64,000 bases of DNA, from assembly GCA_050952065.1 (NCBI GenBank), contig JBMNKF010000002.1, positions 310,001 to 374,000 on the forward strand. Reading direction: 5' to 3'. Origin of the DNA: JAXGZG01 sp050952065 (lineage in GTDB: Bacteria; Bacillota; Sulfobacillia; Fermentithermobacillales; Fermentithermobacillaceae). Under the pieces are notes generated by a model. The model did no database searches, was not told where the DNA came from, and saw nothing but the letters and a program-made list of their open reading frames with translations. Position 1 is the first letter of the stretch, and every line of letters starts with the position of its first letter. Shown here piece by piece: positions 33,207-42,515 of the stretch. The position numbers were made by a program, and so were the translations under genes.

Positions 33207-34631
33207 ATGGCAGTATCTTGCAACATTAGGGTCATCCCCAGGACCCGTCTCAAGAAAGCCCGGAGCCTCTCTGTGCCTGGTGACGTCCTTGTCAAGGTTG
33301 GGGATACGGTGGAGCCCGATACAGTTCTGGCCAAGACCGATTACGTACGCGGTAACCCGAGGATCGTCGATCTCAATGCCGAACTGCGAATGAAGCTCAC
33401 GCCCCAAATGGTTGACAAGGTCATGCTGAAGAAAGTTGGAGACAGTGTAACGGGTCAGGAGCCAATCGCAAGGTACCAGAAGGGTTTCTGGTCAGAGATA
33501 GTCGAGGTCAAAGCTCCCTGCGATGGGACTATCGAATACATTTCCCGCACTCAGGGCCGTGTCATTGTGCGTGAAGACCCAAGATCATCAAAACCCCTCT
33601 GCATCTGTCCGGCTGCTCAACGCCTGGGTGTCTGGCCGTGGATGATCCGAATGTTCACCCACGTCAAGGAGGGTGACGTTGTTCACGAGGGCCAAGTGCT
33701 GGCGGCTGCCGAGAAAAGCGGTTTCATCGGCGAGGCAACCATGGATTACGTCTACGCTCCAATGAGCGGGGTGGTCGAGAAGATTTGCACCAAAACCGGG
33801 AGTATCACTATAGTCAAGCCCATCAAGCCCGCAAGGGTACTGGCCCACATTGCGGGTGTGGTCACCCAAGTGATCCCCTTCGAAGGAGCAGTCATCGAGT
33901 CCATGGGGGCTTATCTTGAGGGCGTGTTTGGGATCGGCGGAGAGAAAGCCGGCGCATTAGTTGTAGCTACCCGGGGGCCGCTAGATGAATTGGACGAAGA
34001 CGGAGTGGCACGTCTCGGGGACCTCGGCGGCAAGATTGTCCTTGCGGGAAGCATGGTCACTTTGGGGGCCCTTCGGAGGCTCAGGGATTCTGGGGCCCTT
34101 GGGCTCATAGTCGGCGGCCTCAACAACTTGGACTTGGTTCGGTTTCTGGGTAAAGAGATCAATGTTGGGATAACCGGCCACGAAGATGCGGGGTTGACAG
34201 CAGTCATAATGGAAGGGTTCGGGAAGGTTCCCATGAGCCAGGACACCTGGGATCTCTTGGTTTCTCTTGAGGGCAAAGTCGCTTCAATCGATGGGACGAC
34301 GCAGATACGGGCAGGGGTCATACGTCCGCAAATTCTTGTGAGCGAAGGCACTCCGCCTTCTGACCAGAGTGACGCCGACGAGTCAATCGTGGGTGATGTA
34401 TACGGCGAGGCCCATGAGGCGATCCTTCACCCTATGACCAACATTGTTCCCGGCGACCGGGTCAGATGTGTTCGTGCCCCGTACTTCGGACTGTGGGGAG
34501 TCGTGCAGGAGGTTCCAGAGGAGCCCTTGAAGGTCGATTCTGAAGCCATCATGGAGGTTGCCAAAGTGCGGCTAGATAACGGCGAGACCGTCTTGGTCGC
34601 AGAAGCCAATCTGGAAGTGTTCAGGTACTGA
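33207..34631 (+). CDS. Hammerhead/KOW-like protein, paralog 2 (module 2)
   Basis: A 474-residue soluble protein. Two hammerhead-like stretches are visible: ~25-120 (VPGDVLVKVGDTVEPDTVLA, then VKAPCDGTIEYISRTQGRVI) and ~155-205 (VKEGDVVHEGQVLAAAEKSGF, then YAPMSGVVEKI). A middle alpha/beta domain carries GGKIVLAGSMVTLGALRRL and a conserved IMEGFGKVPMS. The C-terminus, VPGDRVRCVRAPYFGLWGVV, is KOW-like. It has no biotin or lipoyl lysine motif and no membrane anchor. It shares its domain order with the protein at 26397. Its ATG lies one base after the GlmL stop with AAGGAGG upstream, so the pair is coupled. Confidence 0.78.
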   Translation: MAVSCNIRVIPRTRLKKARSLSVPGDVLVKVGDTVEPDTVLAKTDYVRGNPRIVDLNAELRMKLTPQMVDKVMLKKVGDSVTGQEPIARYQKGFWSEIVEVKAPCDGTIEYISRTQGRVIVREDPRSSKPLCICPAAQRLGVWPWMIRMFTHVKEGDVVHEGQVLAAAEKSGFIGEATMDYVYAPMSGVVEKICTKTGSITIVKPIKPARVLAHIAGVVTQVIPFEGAVIESMGAYLEGVFGIGGEKAGALVVATRGPLDELDEDGVARLGDLGGKIVLAGSMVTLGALRRLRDSGALGLIVGGLNNLDLVRFLGKEINVGITGHEDAGLTAVIMEGFGKVPMSQDTWDLLVSLEGKVASIDGTTQIRAGVIRPQILVSEGTPPSDQSDADESIVGDVYGEAHEAILHPMTNIVPGDRVRCVRAPYFGLWGVVQEVPEEPLKVDSEAIMEVAKVRLDNGETVLVAEANLEVFRY

Positions 34632-34654
34632 CTCTGGAAGACAAGAAAGATATG

Positions 34655-34690
34655 GGCGGCAAGGCAAAGAACCCTGCCGCCTTTGTCTTT
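34655..34690 (+). terminator. Rho-independent terminator closing the ABC/GlmL locus
   Basis: GGCGGCA (34655-34661) pairs with TGCCGCC (34675-34681) around a 13-nt loop and is followed by TTTGTCTTTG. It lies 23 bp after the last gene of the block. Confidence 0.85.
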
Positions 34691-34783
34691 GACCTGGCAC
34701 GCGGTTTGTCTACCCGGCCACTAATGCCGGCCGTTGGTGCCTTGGACCTTCTCTTGATCGAGGCGCTTCCACAATGACGGTCG

Positions 34784-34978
34784 TTACGCGGGGCCTTCGG
34801 GCATTATAATGGCAGCTGCGAAATAGAAAATCGTCCCAGGGATGATCCCCGTAACCACCGTCAAGAGCGCCACTCCCAAGCGAACTATGGTCTCATCGAT
34901 GTTAAAATACTCGGCGATTCCGCCGCACACTCCTGACAGCATGCGCCTGGTTCTCGAGCGATAGAGTCTCTTGTTCAT
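34784..34978 (-). CDS. PspC domain membrane protein
   Basis: A 64-residue protein starting MNKRLYRSRTRRMLSGVCGG, the classic PspC opening, followed by IAEYFNID and one amphipathic/hydrophobic membrane region ending in MPEG. PspC domain proteins sense envelope stress in the phage-shock response. AGGTGGG lies before the ATG at 34978. It stands alone between the locus terminator and the hpt region. Confidence 0.9.
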   Translation of the reverse strand: MNKRLYRSRTRRMLSGVCGGIAEYFNIDETIVRLGVALLTVVTGIIPGTIFYFAAAIIMPEGPA

Positions 34979-35357
34979 GGTGCCCACCTGCACTTCCTAT
35001 TCTATTGAATTCATATGGGACCCGCTTTTCTTTCACTAGACTATACAATGCGCCGGTCCTCTGGTACTACGATACGAACAGTAACCGGTAACACGGATTG
35101 TTGCCGCGATACCCTGCCGTTCCTCTGGCCCAGTGTCGCTGCTCATTACCATGACTCCCAATCTCAAGCGCTATCCCGAAGTAGTGTCCCCTGTCAGTTG
35201 CGACAAATAACCCTTGACACCATGGATTTTGTCGTTGGTATGGGTTATGACTTCGGACCGTGTGCTGAAATTGTTATACACTTTGGTAGGTGTCACATTC
35301 TTATTGCAGAACGCTCATTGTGATGATAAGTTGGTCTAAAGACAGCGAGGTGAAGAC
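34979..35357. promoter_or_regulatory. hpt upstream region with a dyad around a TTGACA box
   Basis: No gene was found here. ATAACCC (35207-35213) and GGGTTAT (35242-35248) form a perfect inverted repeat, with ACC/GGT extending it, around TTGACA at 35214-35219. A TATGGG 19 bp further would be a poor -10. The dyad could be an operator for the purine locus; this is tentative. Confidence 0.35.
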
Positions 35358-35897
35358 ATGACGAGCCCGAAAGAGAAGATCGGTACCCTCATTAGTAAAG
35401 AAGAACTAGACAAACGCATCAAAGAACTGGCCGCGGAAATATCCAGGGACTACGCGGGTAGAGACCTTCTGCTCATTGGGGTACTAAAAGGCAGCTTTAT
35501 GTTCCTTGCGGATCTCGTCCGCAACCTCGACTACCATGTAGAGTTGGACTTCATGGGCACTTCCAGCTACGGAGCGTCCACAAAGACTTCCGGCGAGGTA
35601 AGGATAACAAAAGACCTCGAGCGAAGCTTAGCGGGGCGCAACGTCCTATTGGTTGAGGACATAGTTGACTCGGGCCTTACCCTTCGTTACCTAGTGGACA
35701 CACTAAGGACTAGGCAGCCGGCCAGCGTGAGGATCTGCACTCTTCTAGACAAGCCTGCCAGGCGAAGAGTCAGGATCAGCATCGACTACTACGGCTTCAT
35801 CATCCCCAACGCATTTGTGGTGGGCTATGGTTTGGACTATCAGGAGAAATACCGGGGGCTGCCCTATGTTGGAGTGCTTGAGGAGTACGAAAGCTAG
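35358..35897 (+). CDS. hpt: Hypoxanthine phosphoribosyltransferase
   Basis: A 179-residue enzyme salvaging hypoxanthine (and usually guanine) with PRPP to IMP/GMP. It shows LIGVLKGSFMFLADL, MGTSSYGASTKTSGEV (flexible loop) and the PRPP-binding LLVEDIVDSGLTL. Length and motifs are normal. GAGGTGAAG precedes the ATG. It opens the purine locus, 35 bp before purE. Confidence 0.96.
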   Translation: MTSPKEKIGTLISKEELDKRIKELAAEISRDYAGRDLLLIGVLKGSFMFLADLVRNLDYHVELDFMGTSSYGASTKTSGEVRITKDLERSLAGRNVLLVEDIVDSGLTLRYLVDTLRTRQPASVRICTLLDKPARRRVRISIDYYGFIIPNAFVVGYGLDYQEKYRGLPYVGVLEEYES

Positions 35898-35931
35898 TCT
35901 GAAAGCTAGTCTTGACGAGGTGTGATGAATC

Positions 35932-36495
35932 GTGGCAGAACACGCGCCCAATTCCCGTCAGTGCAAGTTCGATGAATGCCGCCAGACAGAGGCCAAGATT
36001 GGGGTTATTTTGGGGAGCGCTTCTGATCTGGACCGGGTTGGTTCCCTGTTCAGTACCTTGCAGGATTTTGGCGTGCCGTACGAAGTTGCGGTGATATCGG
36101 CCCATAGGACGCCCGAACTCTTGTCCAAGTATGCGTCTACAGCTTTTGGGCGAGGGATCAAGGTCATAATCGCGGCCGCCGGTCTTTCTGCCGCCTTGCC
36201 AGGGGCAGTTGCGGCTCTGGTGGACATCCCTGTTGTGGGCCTGCCTCTAGATGCTGGAACGCTAATGGGCGTTGATGCTCTGTTGTCTATCGTTCAGATG
36301 CCGCAGGGGGTTCCCGTGGCAACCGTGGGGATAGGTAACTCCAAGAACGCGGCGCTTCTGGCTTTGCGAATCCTTGGAGTCAGTTCGCCGGAAGTTTTGT
36401 CCCGGCTTGCGGACTACCGGGAGTCGATGAAGAAAGAGACGATGGATAAGGGCCTGGCGGTGTCGGAAAAGGGGCTCCCTTCGTGGAACCCTTAG
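35932..36495 (+). CDS. purE: N5-carboxyaminoimidazole ribonucleotide mutase
   Basis: A 187-residue class I PurE. It contains GVILGSASDLDRV (usual GS.SDL), the catalytic SAHRTPELL, AAAGLSAALPGAVAAL and QMPQGVPVATVGIGN. It has a ~20-residue N-terminal extension with two cysteines before the core, longer than usual. The GTG at 35932 has GAGGTG upstream. It is intact, unlike three of its neighbours. No purK is visible in the window. Confidence 0.96.
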   Translation: MAEHAPNSRQCKFDECRQTEAKIGVILGSASDLDRVGSLFSTLQDFGVPYEVAVISAHRTPELLSKYASTAFGRGIKVIIAAAGLSAALPGAVAALVDIPVVGLPLDAGTLMGVDALLSIVQMPQGVPVATVGIGNSKNAALLALRILGVSSPEVLSRLADYRESMKKETMDKGLAVSEKGLPSWNP

Positions 36496-36538
36496 GTTAG
36501 GGAAGAAGACGTTTTCTGTTGAGGGAGCTGGTCTTTCT

Positions 36539-37975
36539 ATGGGCTCAATTCGCGATCAGTGTGGCGTTTTCGCAGTAGTGGGGCACCCCCGAGCAGCCGA
36601 AATGTGCTATTACGGCCTTTACGCGCTGCAGCACAGGGGCCAAGAGTCTGCCGGTATTGCTATCGGCCAGGGCCTCAAGATCAAGACCAAGAAGGGCATA
36701 GGCTTGGTTTCAGACATATTCACGGGCGATGACCTGAAAAGGATGCCGGGAGACCGGGCAATAGGGCACGTTCGATACGCTGTGGATGAAGACATCACAA
36801 TAGAAAACGCCCAGCCCATCACGGTGAAGATGTGGCGCGGATGGTTATCCCTGGCCAACAACGGTAGTCCTGGTCAACGCTCATCAACTCAGAGATGTTC
36901 TGGAGCAAGAAGGCTCCATCTTCCAGACGACATCCGATAGTGAAGTGATCGCACACCTCATGGCCCGTTCTAAGGAGCAGGATGTATTCGCGGCGCTGCA
37001 GGAGTCCTTGGCACAGATCAAAGGTGCCTACTCTTTGGCCATCTTGACTCCCCAAGGCGCTCTGGCAGCAAGAGACCCTCACGGGTTCCGGCCTCTGTGC
37101 ATTGGCAAGATAGACGGCGCTTATGTGATTTCCTCCGAGACGTGTGGCCTCGACGCAGTTGGAGCGACTTTTCTGAGAGAAGTATCCCCGGGTGAGATCG
37201 TGTCCGTCGAGATGGGAAGGCTCTACGTCCAGCACCGGCGGCAAGGTCTCGGGATGTCGCCTCAGGGACAAAGCAAGTAGTCAAGCCTCTAGCTCAATCT
37301 CTCTGCGTTTTCGAGTTCATATACTTCGCCCGGCCTGACTCGGATATCTCAGGACTTAACGTTCACGCTGTGCGAAAGGCTTTTGGACGCAGACTGGCCC
37401 GCAAGGCTCCGGTTGAGGCCGACTTGGTGACGGGCGTTCCCGACTCCTCGCTTTCCGCCGCAGCGGGATTTGCTGAAGAAGCGGGGCTTCCCTACGAAAT
37501 GGGCTTGGTGAAGAACCGCTACATCGGGCGCACCTTCATAGCACCCGAGCAGAACCTGAGGGAATTGGCCGTCAGAATAAAGCTGAACCCTCTTCGAAGC
37601 CTCATCGAAGGGAAAAGAGTTGTCCTAGTGGACGACTCCATTGTTAGGGGCACCACATCCCGCCATATCATAGGACTCTTGAGGTCCGAGGGTGCCCGGG
37701 AAGTCCACGTTAGGATCAGTTCGCCCCCTTACCGTTTTCCTTGCTACTACGGGATAGATACCCCTTCTGCTTGCGAGTTGCCGGCCGCCACTTTGAACGT
37801 TGAGTCCATCAGGGAGAGAATCGGTGCTGACAGCCTCGTTTACCTTGACCTTCAGGACATAAGCGACATTCTGGGCGAAAAGGTCTCGGGGTTCTGTTCT
37901 TCGTGTTTTGACGGCAACTACCCGGTTGATGTATCAGCACTGGAGCATCCCAACGGAAGGGATGGATTTAGATGA
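36539..37975 (+). pseudogene. purF: Amidophosphoribosyltransferase, disrupted by two frame changes
   Basis: The product is recognisable over its full length but lies in three pieces. Residues from 36539 (CGVFAVVGHP, ALQHRGQESAGI with the nucleophilic Cys near the start) run to LANNG. The frame then shifts +1 at 36869-36870, where removing one C restores NNGSLVNAHQLRDVLE. A second, opposite change lies between ~37220 and ~37265, after which TKQVVKPLAQSLCVFEFIYFA and the PRPP loop VVLVDDSIVRGTTS follow in the original frame. The RYxTxG glutamine loop is also shortened (HVRYAVDEDI). It may be a decaying gene or a sequence-error region. The 3' end overlaps purM as ATGA. Confidence 0.85.
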
Positions 37976-38976
37976 GTCAGTATCGCGAAGCCGGTGTGGA
38001 TATCGATGCAGCTTCTTCGTCTGTGGAGAGGATTAAGAAACTCATAGGTTCAACCCACGGTCCGGGCGTACTATCGACCATAGGGGGCTTTTCCGGTCTG
38101 TACCATGCCGGGGCACTCGAGTTCAAAGACCTGGTCCTGGCTTCCGGCGCTGATGGCGTGGGCACCAAAGTCAAGATATCCCAAGCAATGGGGAAGCACG
38201 ATACCGTTGGGATCGATCTGGTGGCAATGAACTGCGACGACGTGGTTACTTCGGGTGCACGACCCCTGTTCTTCCTCGACTACATTGCCGTCTCCAAACT
38301 CGAACCCGAAGTCATCACCGATTTGGTTAAAGGCATTGTGGAAGGATGTAACCAAGCGGGATGCGTCCTCTTGGGTGGCGAGACTGCCCAGATGCCCGAT
38401 GTCTACCGACCCGGCGAGTACGATCTGGCGGGGTTTTGTGTGGGGGGCGTGGAGCGGAGCGAGATAATTGACGGTTCTCGCATCTCGGCGGGAGATGTCC
38501 TCATAGGATTTAGGTCTTCGGGGCTTCACTCTAACGGCTACACTCTGGCCCGCCGCATTCTTCTTGATGAAGCCAAACTGCGCCTCGACCAGGTAATACC
38601 CGAGTTTGGTCGCACTCTCGGCGAGGAGTTGCTTGAGCCGACGCGGATATACGCGAAATCACTTATCTCACTGAAAGACCAAGTTGACGTGAAAGGTATC
38701 GCCCACATAACCGGGGGAGGGATCTTGGGAAACGTTCCCAGGATCTTGCCACGGGGACTTGCAATGAGCCTCACTTATGAGTGGGGGATTCCCCCCGTAT
38801 TCCGGCTGATTCAGGACTTGGGCAACGTGTCTTCCCAGGAAATGTACCGGGTTTTCAACATGGGAGTCGGGATGGTCGTTGTGGTGTCGCCCATAGAGGC
38901 TGATCGTGCGATTGCTGTCCTGGCGGAGTTAGGCATCGACGCTTTTGCCATAGGGGAGATAACAAAACATGCCTGA
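37972..38976 (+). CDS. purM: Phosphoribosylformylglycinamidine cyclo-ligase (AIR synthetase)
   Basis: A 334-residue intact enzyme. SYREAGVDIDA-like opening (QYREAGVDIDAA), ADGVGTKVKIS, MNCDDVVTSGARPLFFLDYIA, LLGGETAQMPD and GLHSNGY are all standard. It makes AIR from FGAM with ATP. Its start overlaps purF and its end overlaps purN by 8 bp, so translational coupling is expected. It is free of frame changes although both neighbours have them. Confidence 0.97.
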   Translation: MSQYREAGVDIDAASSSVERIKKLIGSTHGPGVLSTIGGFSGLYHAGALEFKDLVLASGADGVGTKVKISQAMGKHDTVGIDLVAMNCDDVVTSGARPLFFLDYIAVSKLEPEVITDLVKGIVEGCNQAGCVLLGGETAQMPDVYRPGEYDLAGFCVGGVERSEIIDGSRISAGDVLIGFRSSGLHSNGYTLARRILLDEAKLRLDQVIPEFGRTLGEELLEPTRIYAKSLISLKDQVDVKGIAHITGGGILGNVPRILPRGLAMSLTYEWGIPPVFRLIQDLGNVSSQEMYRVFNMGVGMVVVVSPIEADRAIAVLAELGIDAFAIGEITKHA

Positions 38977-39611
38977 TCGGAAGACCCACCACCTGACGCT
39001 TGGAGTGTTGGTTTCAGGTAGAGGTACAAACCTCCAGGCGATTCTCGACGGGTGCCAAGACGGCACAATTCCTGCCAAAGTTGGCGTAGTGATTTCCAAT
39101 AGGCCCGAGGCGCTTGCCCTTGACCGGGCCAGGGCCAAGGGGGTTCCCGTTTTCACCGTTTCACACAAAAAGTATGGATGCTGGCCCGATACTCGCCCAC
39201 GGTACGAGAAGGAAGTAGTGGAGATTTTGAAATTCTTTGGAGTTGAACTAGTAGTCTTGGCCGGATACGATAGGTTGGTAGGCGAGGATATGCTAGAGGC
39301 GTTTCCAAACCGCATCATCAACATACACCCGTCCCTATTGCCCTCCTTTCCCGGATTGTCTGGCCAGAAAGATGCCTTAGAGTATGGATGCAAGGTCTCG
39401 GGCGCCACGGTGTTTTTCGTGGACCCGTCTATGGACGGCGGGCCCCATAATAGCCCAGGAGGCTGTCCCAGTGCTAGAGGACGATACTGTTGAGAGTCTT
39501 TCGGCTCGAATCCTGGAGGCGGAACACCGGATTCTACCCAAGGCAATCACTCTAATAGCAGAGGGTCGAACAGTGATTGAAGGTCGCAGAGTGAGGATCT
39601 TAAAACCGTGA
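38969..39611 (+). pseudogene. purN: Phosphoribosylglycinamide formyltransferase, single frameshift
   Basis: The first 160 residues (GVLVSGRGTNLQAIL, the catalytic RIINIHPSLLPSFPGL, VSGATVFFVD) are normal. At the CCCC run 39443-39446 one extra C shifts the frame. Deleting it gives MDGGPIIAQEAVPVLEDDT and continues to the proper C-terminus ending at 39611. As read, the protein would stop at 39493 with an aberrant tail. The homopolymer context permits either a real mutation or a sequence error. Confidence 0.87.
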
Positions 39612-39625
39612 GCGAGGTGGCGAAT

Positions 39626-41171
39626 ATGGCTTCCAGAAGAGCGATAATGAGCGTTGCCAACAAAGATGGTCTTGTGAACTTGGCCCGATCTCTAGCCACA
39701 ATGGGTTGGGAGATTGTTTCCACGGGCGGCACTGCTCGTCTCCTTAGATCAGAAGGCGTTGAAGTCAAGGACATAAGCGAGATCACCGGATTCCCCGAGA
39801 TGTTAGGAGGGCGGGTCAAGACGCTCCATCCCGCGGTTCACGCAGGGATTCTGGCACGGCGCACTAACCCGAGGGATATGGAAGAGGTGAAATCGCTGGG
39901 CATTGCTCCTGTGGACATGGTTGTTTGTAACCTCTACCAGTTTACGGAAACGGCGGGCAGACCTTCTGCCACCATGGATGATATCATCGAGGAGATCGAC
40001 ATAGGCGGAGTCACGCTCCTGCGGGCCGCCGCCAAGAACTATGAGTCAGTGACGGTCGTCTGTGATCCCAAGAGGTATGACGCCATCGTTCAAGAACTCG
40101 AGACTAACGGCGACGTGAGGTTTGGATACCCGAAAACTACTGGCGCTTGAGGTGTTTAACCACACGGCGACGTACGATTCGAGCCATCGCGTCTTTCTTG
40201 GGTAGCAAATGGGGCAATTGGCCTTTGGACTTCCCCGAAGAACTCACCTTCGGCTACAGGAAAGCCCTTTCACTTCGGTACGGCGAGAATCCTCACCAGA
40301 AGGCAGCATTCTACGAGCCCGTCACGCCTGGCGTGGCTAAGTTCCTTTCGGGCGGCAGGGGCAAGGGGGTTGTCCTACAATAACATCAACGATGCCGACA
40401 CCGCTTACAGAGCCGTTTGTGAACTGCCGGCGCCAGCCTGTGTCATCGTGAAACACGCGAGTCCGTGCGGAGTAGCCATCGGAGCCTCGGCCGTGGAAGC
40501 GTACGAGAAGGCATTGGCAGCCGATCCTGTCTCGGCATTCGGAGGTGTGATCGCATTTAACTGCCAAGTGGATGAACCTTGCGCAGAAGCCCTGAAGAAT
40601 CTCTTTGTGGAGGTACTGGTCGCTCCCGGGTTTTCCGCAAGAGCAATGGATGCTCTCCGGAGCAGGAAGAATCTCAGGTTCATAACCACCGGCGACTTGC
40701 CCGCCCACGCCGAGTCTTATACTGTGCGTCCAGCCATGGGAGGTCTATTGGTCCCAGAGTCAGGACAGTCAATTGCCGAGGGACGAGAACTGGCGTGTCG
40801 TGTCAAAGCGGGTACCCACAGAAGAGGAGATGCGCGATCTCGAATTCGCCATGACCGTCTGCAAGCACGTAAGATCAAACGCTATCGTTTTCGCCAAGAA
40901 CTGCGTGACCACAGGGATCGGCGGAGGTCAGCCCAACCGCGTGGACTGCGTCCGCATCGCGGTGGAGAGGGGCAAGGAAGCCGTCCGGGGGTCGGTAATG
41001 GCTTCAGACGCTTTCTTCCCGTTCCCCGACTCGGTTGAGGTTGCTGCCAAGGCGGGGATCACTGCGATCGTCCACCCTGGCGGTTCTCGGAACGATGATG
41101 AGTCTCTTGCGGTGGCCGATGCTCACGGCATGGCCATGGTTCTCAGCGGTGCCAGGCATTTTCGGCACTAG
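39626..41171 (+). pseudogene. purH: Bifunctional AICAR transformylase/IMP cyclohydrolase, four frameshifts
   Basis: All of PurH is present, spread over five frame segments. The MGS-like IMP cyclohydrolase part is ANKDGLVNLARSL to NGDVRF. The transformylase part has LRYGENPHQKAAFY, LSYNNINDADTAY, VKHASPCGVA and TVCKHVRSNAIVFA. Each shift is +1 and is cured by deleting one base from a G or C run: GG at 40124-40125, CC at 40184-40185, GGGGG at 40365-40369 and GGG at 40780-40782. Start ATG 39626 has GAGGTGG upstream. The final residues SGARHFRH are the canonical C-terminus. Confidence 0.88.
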
Positions 41172-41194
41172 TTAGTGTAGGGAGGCAGTCCGTT

Positions 41195-42493
41195 ATGGAT
41201 GTCTTGGTATTGGGCTCCGGAGGAAGAGAACACGCTTTGGCATGGAGAATCGGCCGAAGTCCGTCAGCCGGCAGAGTATATGTGGCTCCAGGCAACCCGG
41301 GAACCTCTGAAGTGGGCACTAACGTGGCTCTCAACCTGAGCGACTTCGAAGAGATTACAAAGTACGTCAAGTCGGCAGGAATCCAGTTGGTAGTGGTGGG
41401 GCCCGAAAATCCTTTGGCCGACGGGATCGCTGATTACTTGAGAGGCCATGGCATTTCTACTTTTGGTCCGGGGAAAGACGGAGCCCGCTTGGAGGCCAGC
41501 AAGGCCTGGGCTAAACAGTTCATGGCGAGGCACGACATTCCCCATCCGGATTTTCGGACATTCGACGATCTTCGGTTGGCTGAAGAATACCTTCGGAGTA
41601 CGCCCGGCCCCTGGGTTGTTAAGGCCGATGGGCTTGCGTTGGGAAAGGGCGTTAGCATCGTAACGGATCTTGACCATGGTCGGGCGGTTCTTCGGGACAC
41701 GATGAGCGGCAAGATCCACGGCGAGGCGGGCAAACGGGTCATCATCGAGGAATTCCTTACGGGTCGAGAGATAAGCGCAATGGCTCTTTGCGACGGTACC
41801 AGCCTTCTCCCGTTGCCTCTGGCCAAGGACCACAAGACCGCCTTTGACGGAGATACGGGGCCAATGACCGGCGGGATGGGCGCCTATTCGCCGGTCCCGT
41901 TTGTGGACGCCGAGACTAGAGAGCTAATCAATACTCGGATCCTCCAAGCCACGTTGACCGGCCTTCGGGCAGAGGGCATCGACTTTCGAGGTGTCTTGTA
42001 TGCGGGCTTGATGCTCACGGCGGAGGGCCCTAAGGTTCTCGAGTATAACGTAAGATTTGGCGATCCCGAGACCCAGTGCGTATTGCCGCGGCTTTCGGGG
42101 GATTTCTGCAAGCTGCTTGCGGCCTGCGCAGAGGGAAGCCTGGAGAGTATCATGGATACCGCCCAAAGCCCCATAGTCGATGTGACTCCCGAAGCCTGCG
42201 TTAGCGTGGTTTTGGCCTCGAACGGTTATCCGGGCCTCTACGAAAAAGGCATGCCCATATCTATAGAAGACACAGAGGACGAATCTGGCCGCGGAGAGGC
42301 AATCAGATTTCACGCCGGAACGACCATGAAGAATGGTCAGTTGGTTACATCGGGGGGGCGTGTGTTGGCCGTCACTGCCCTTGCGCCTTCGGTTGAAGAG
42401 GCCGCCCAAAAGGCTTACCGCGTCGCCCAGACTGTGGAGTTTCGTGGGAAAACCTATAGGAGCGATATTGGAAGGCTACAGGGAAACCATTAG
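41195..42493 (+). CDS. purD: Phosphoribosylamine-glycine ligase (GAR synthetase)
   Basis: A 432-residue intact ATP-grasp enzyme. VLVLGSGGREHALAW, VVVGPENPLADGI, WVVKADGLALGKGV, KDHKTAFDGDTGPMTGGMGAYSP and YNVRFGDPETQ are all typical. It forms GAR from phosphoribosylamine, glycine and ATP. GGGAGG lies before the ATG, 23 bp after purH. Confidence 0.97.
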   Translation: MDVLVLGSGGREHALAWRIGRSPSAGRVYVAPGNPGTSEVGTNVALNLSDFEEITKYVKSAGIQLVVVGPENPLADGIADYLRGHGISTFGPGKDGARLEASKAWAKQFMARHDIPHPDFRTFDDLRLAEEYLRSTPGPWVVKADGLALGKGVSIVTDLDHGRAVLRDTMSGKIHGEAGKRVIIEEFLTGREISAMALCDGTSLLPLPLAKDHKTAFDGDTGPMTGGMGAYSPVPFVDAETRELINTRILQATLTGLRAEGIDFRGVLYAGLMLTAEGPKVLEYNVRFGDPETQCVLPRLSGDFCKLLAACAEGSLESIMDTAQSPIVDVTPEACVSVVLASNGYPGLYEKGMPISIEDTEDESGRGEAIRFHAGTTMKNGQLVTSGGRVLAVTALAPSVEEAAQKAYRVAQTVEFRGKTYRSDIGRLQGNH

Positions 42494-42515
42494 GAAGGAT
42501 TAGGAAAGGTGACTT

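Noticed and set aside
35214..35244. TTGACA/TATGGG as the hpt promoter
   Set aside because: The 19-bp spacer and weak -10 are not convincing; kept only as a possible dyad site.
36539..41171. Programmed frameshifting in the pur genes
   Set aside because: Seven sites in three unrelated enzymes, without a shared slippery heptamer or downstream structure, do not fit recoding; decay or sequence error is simpler.
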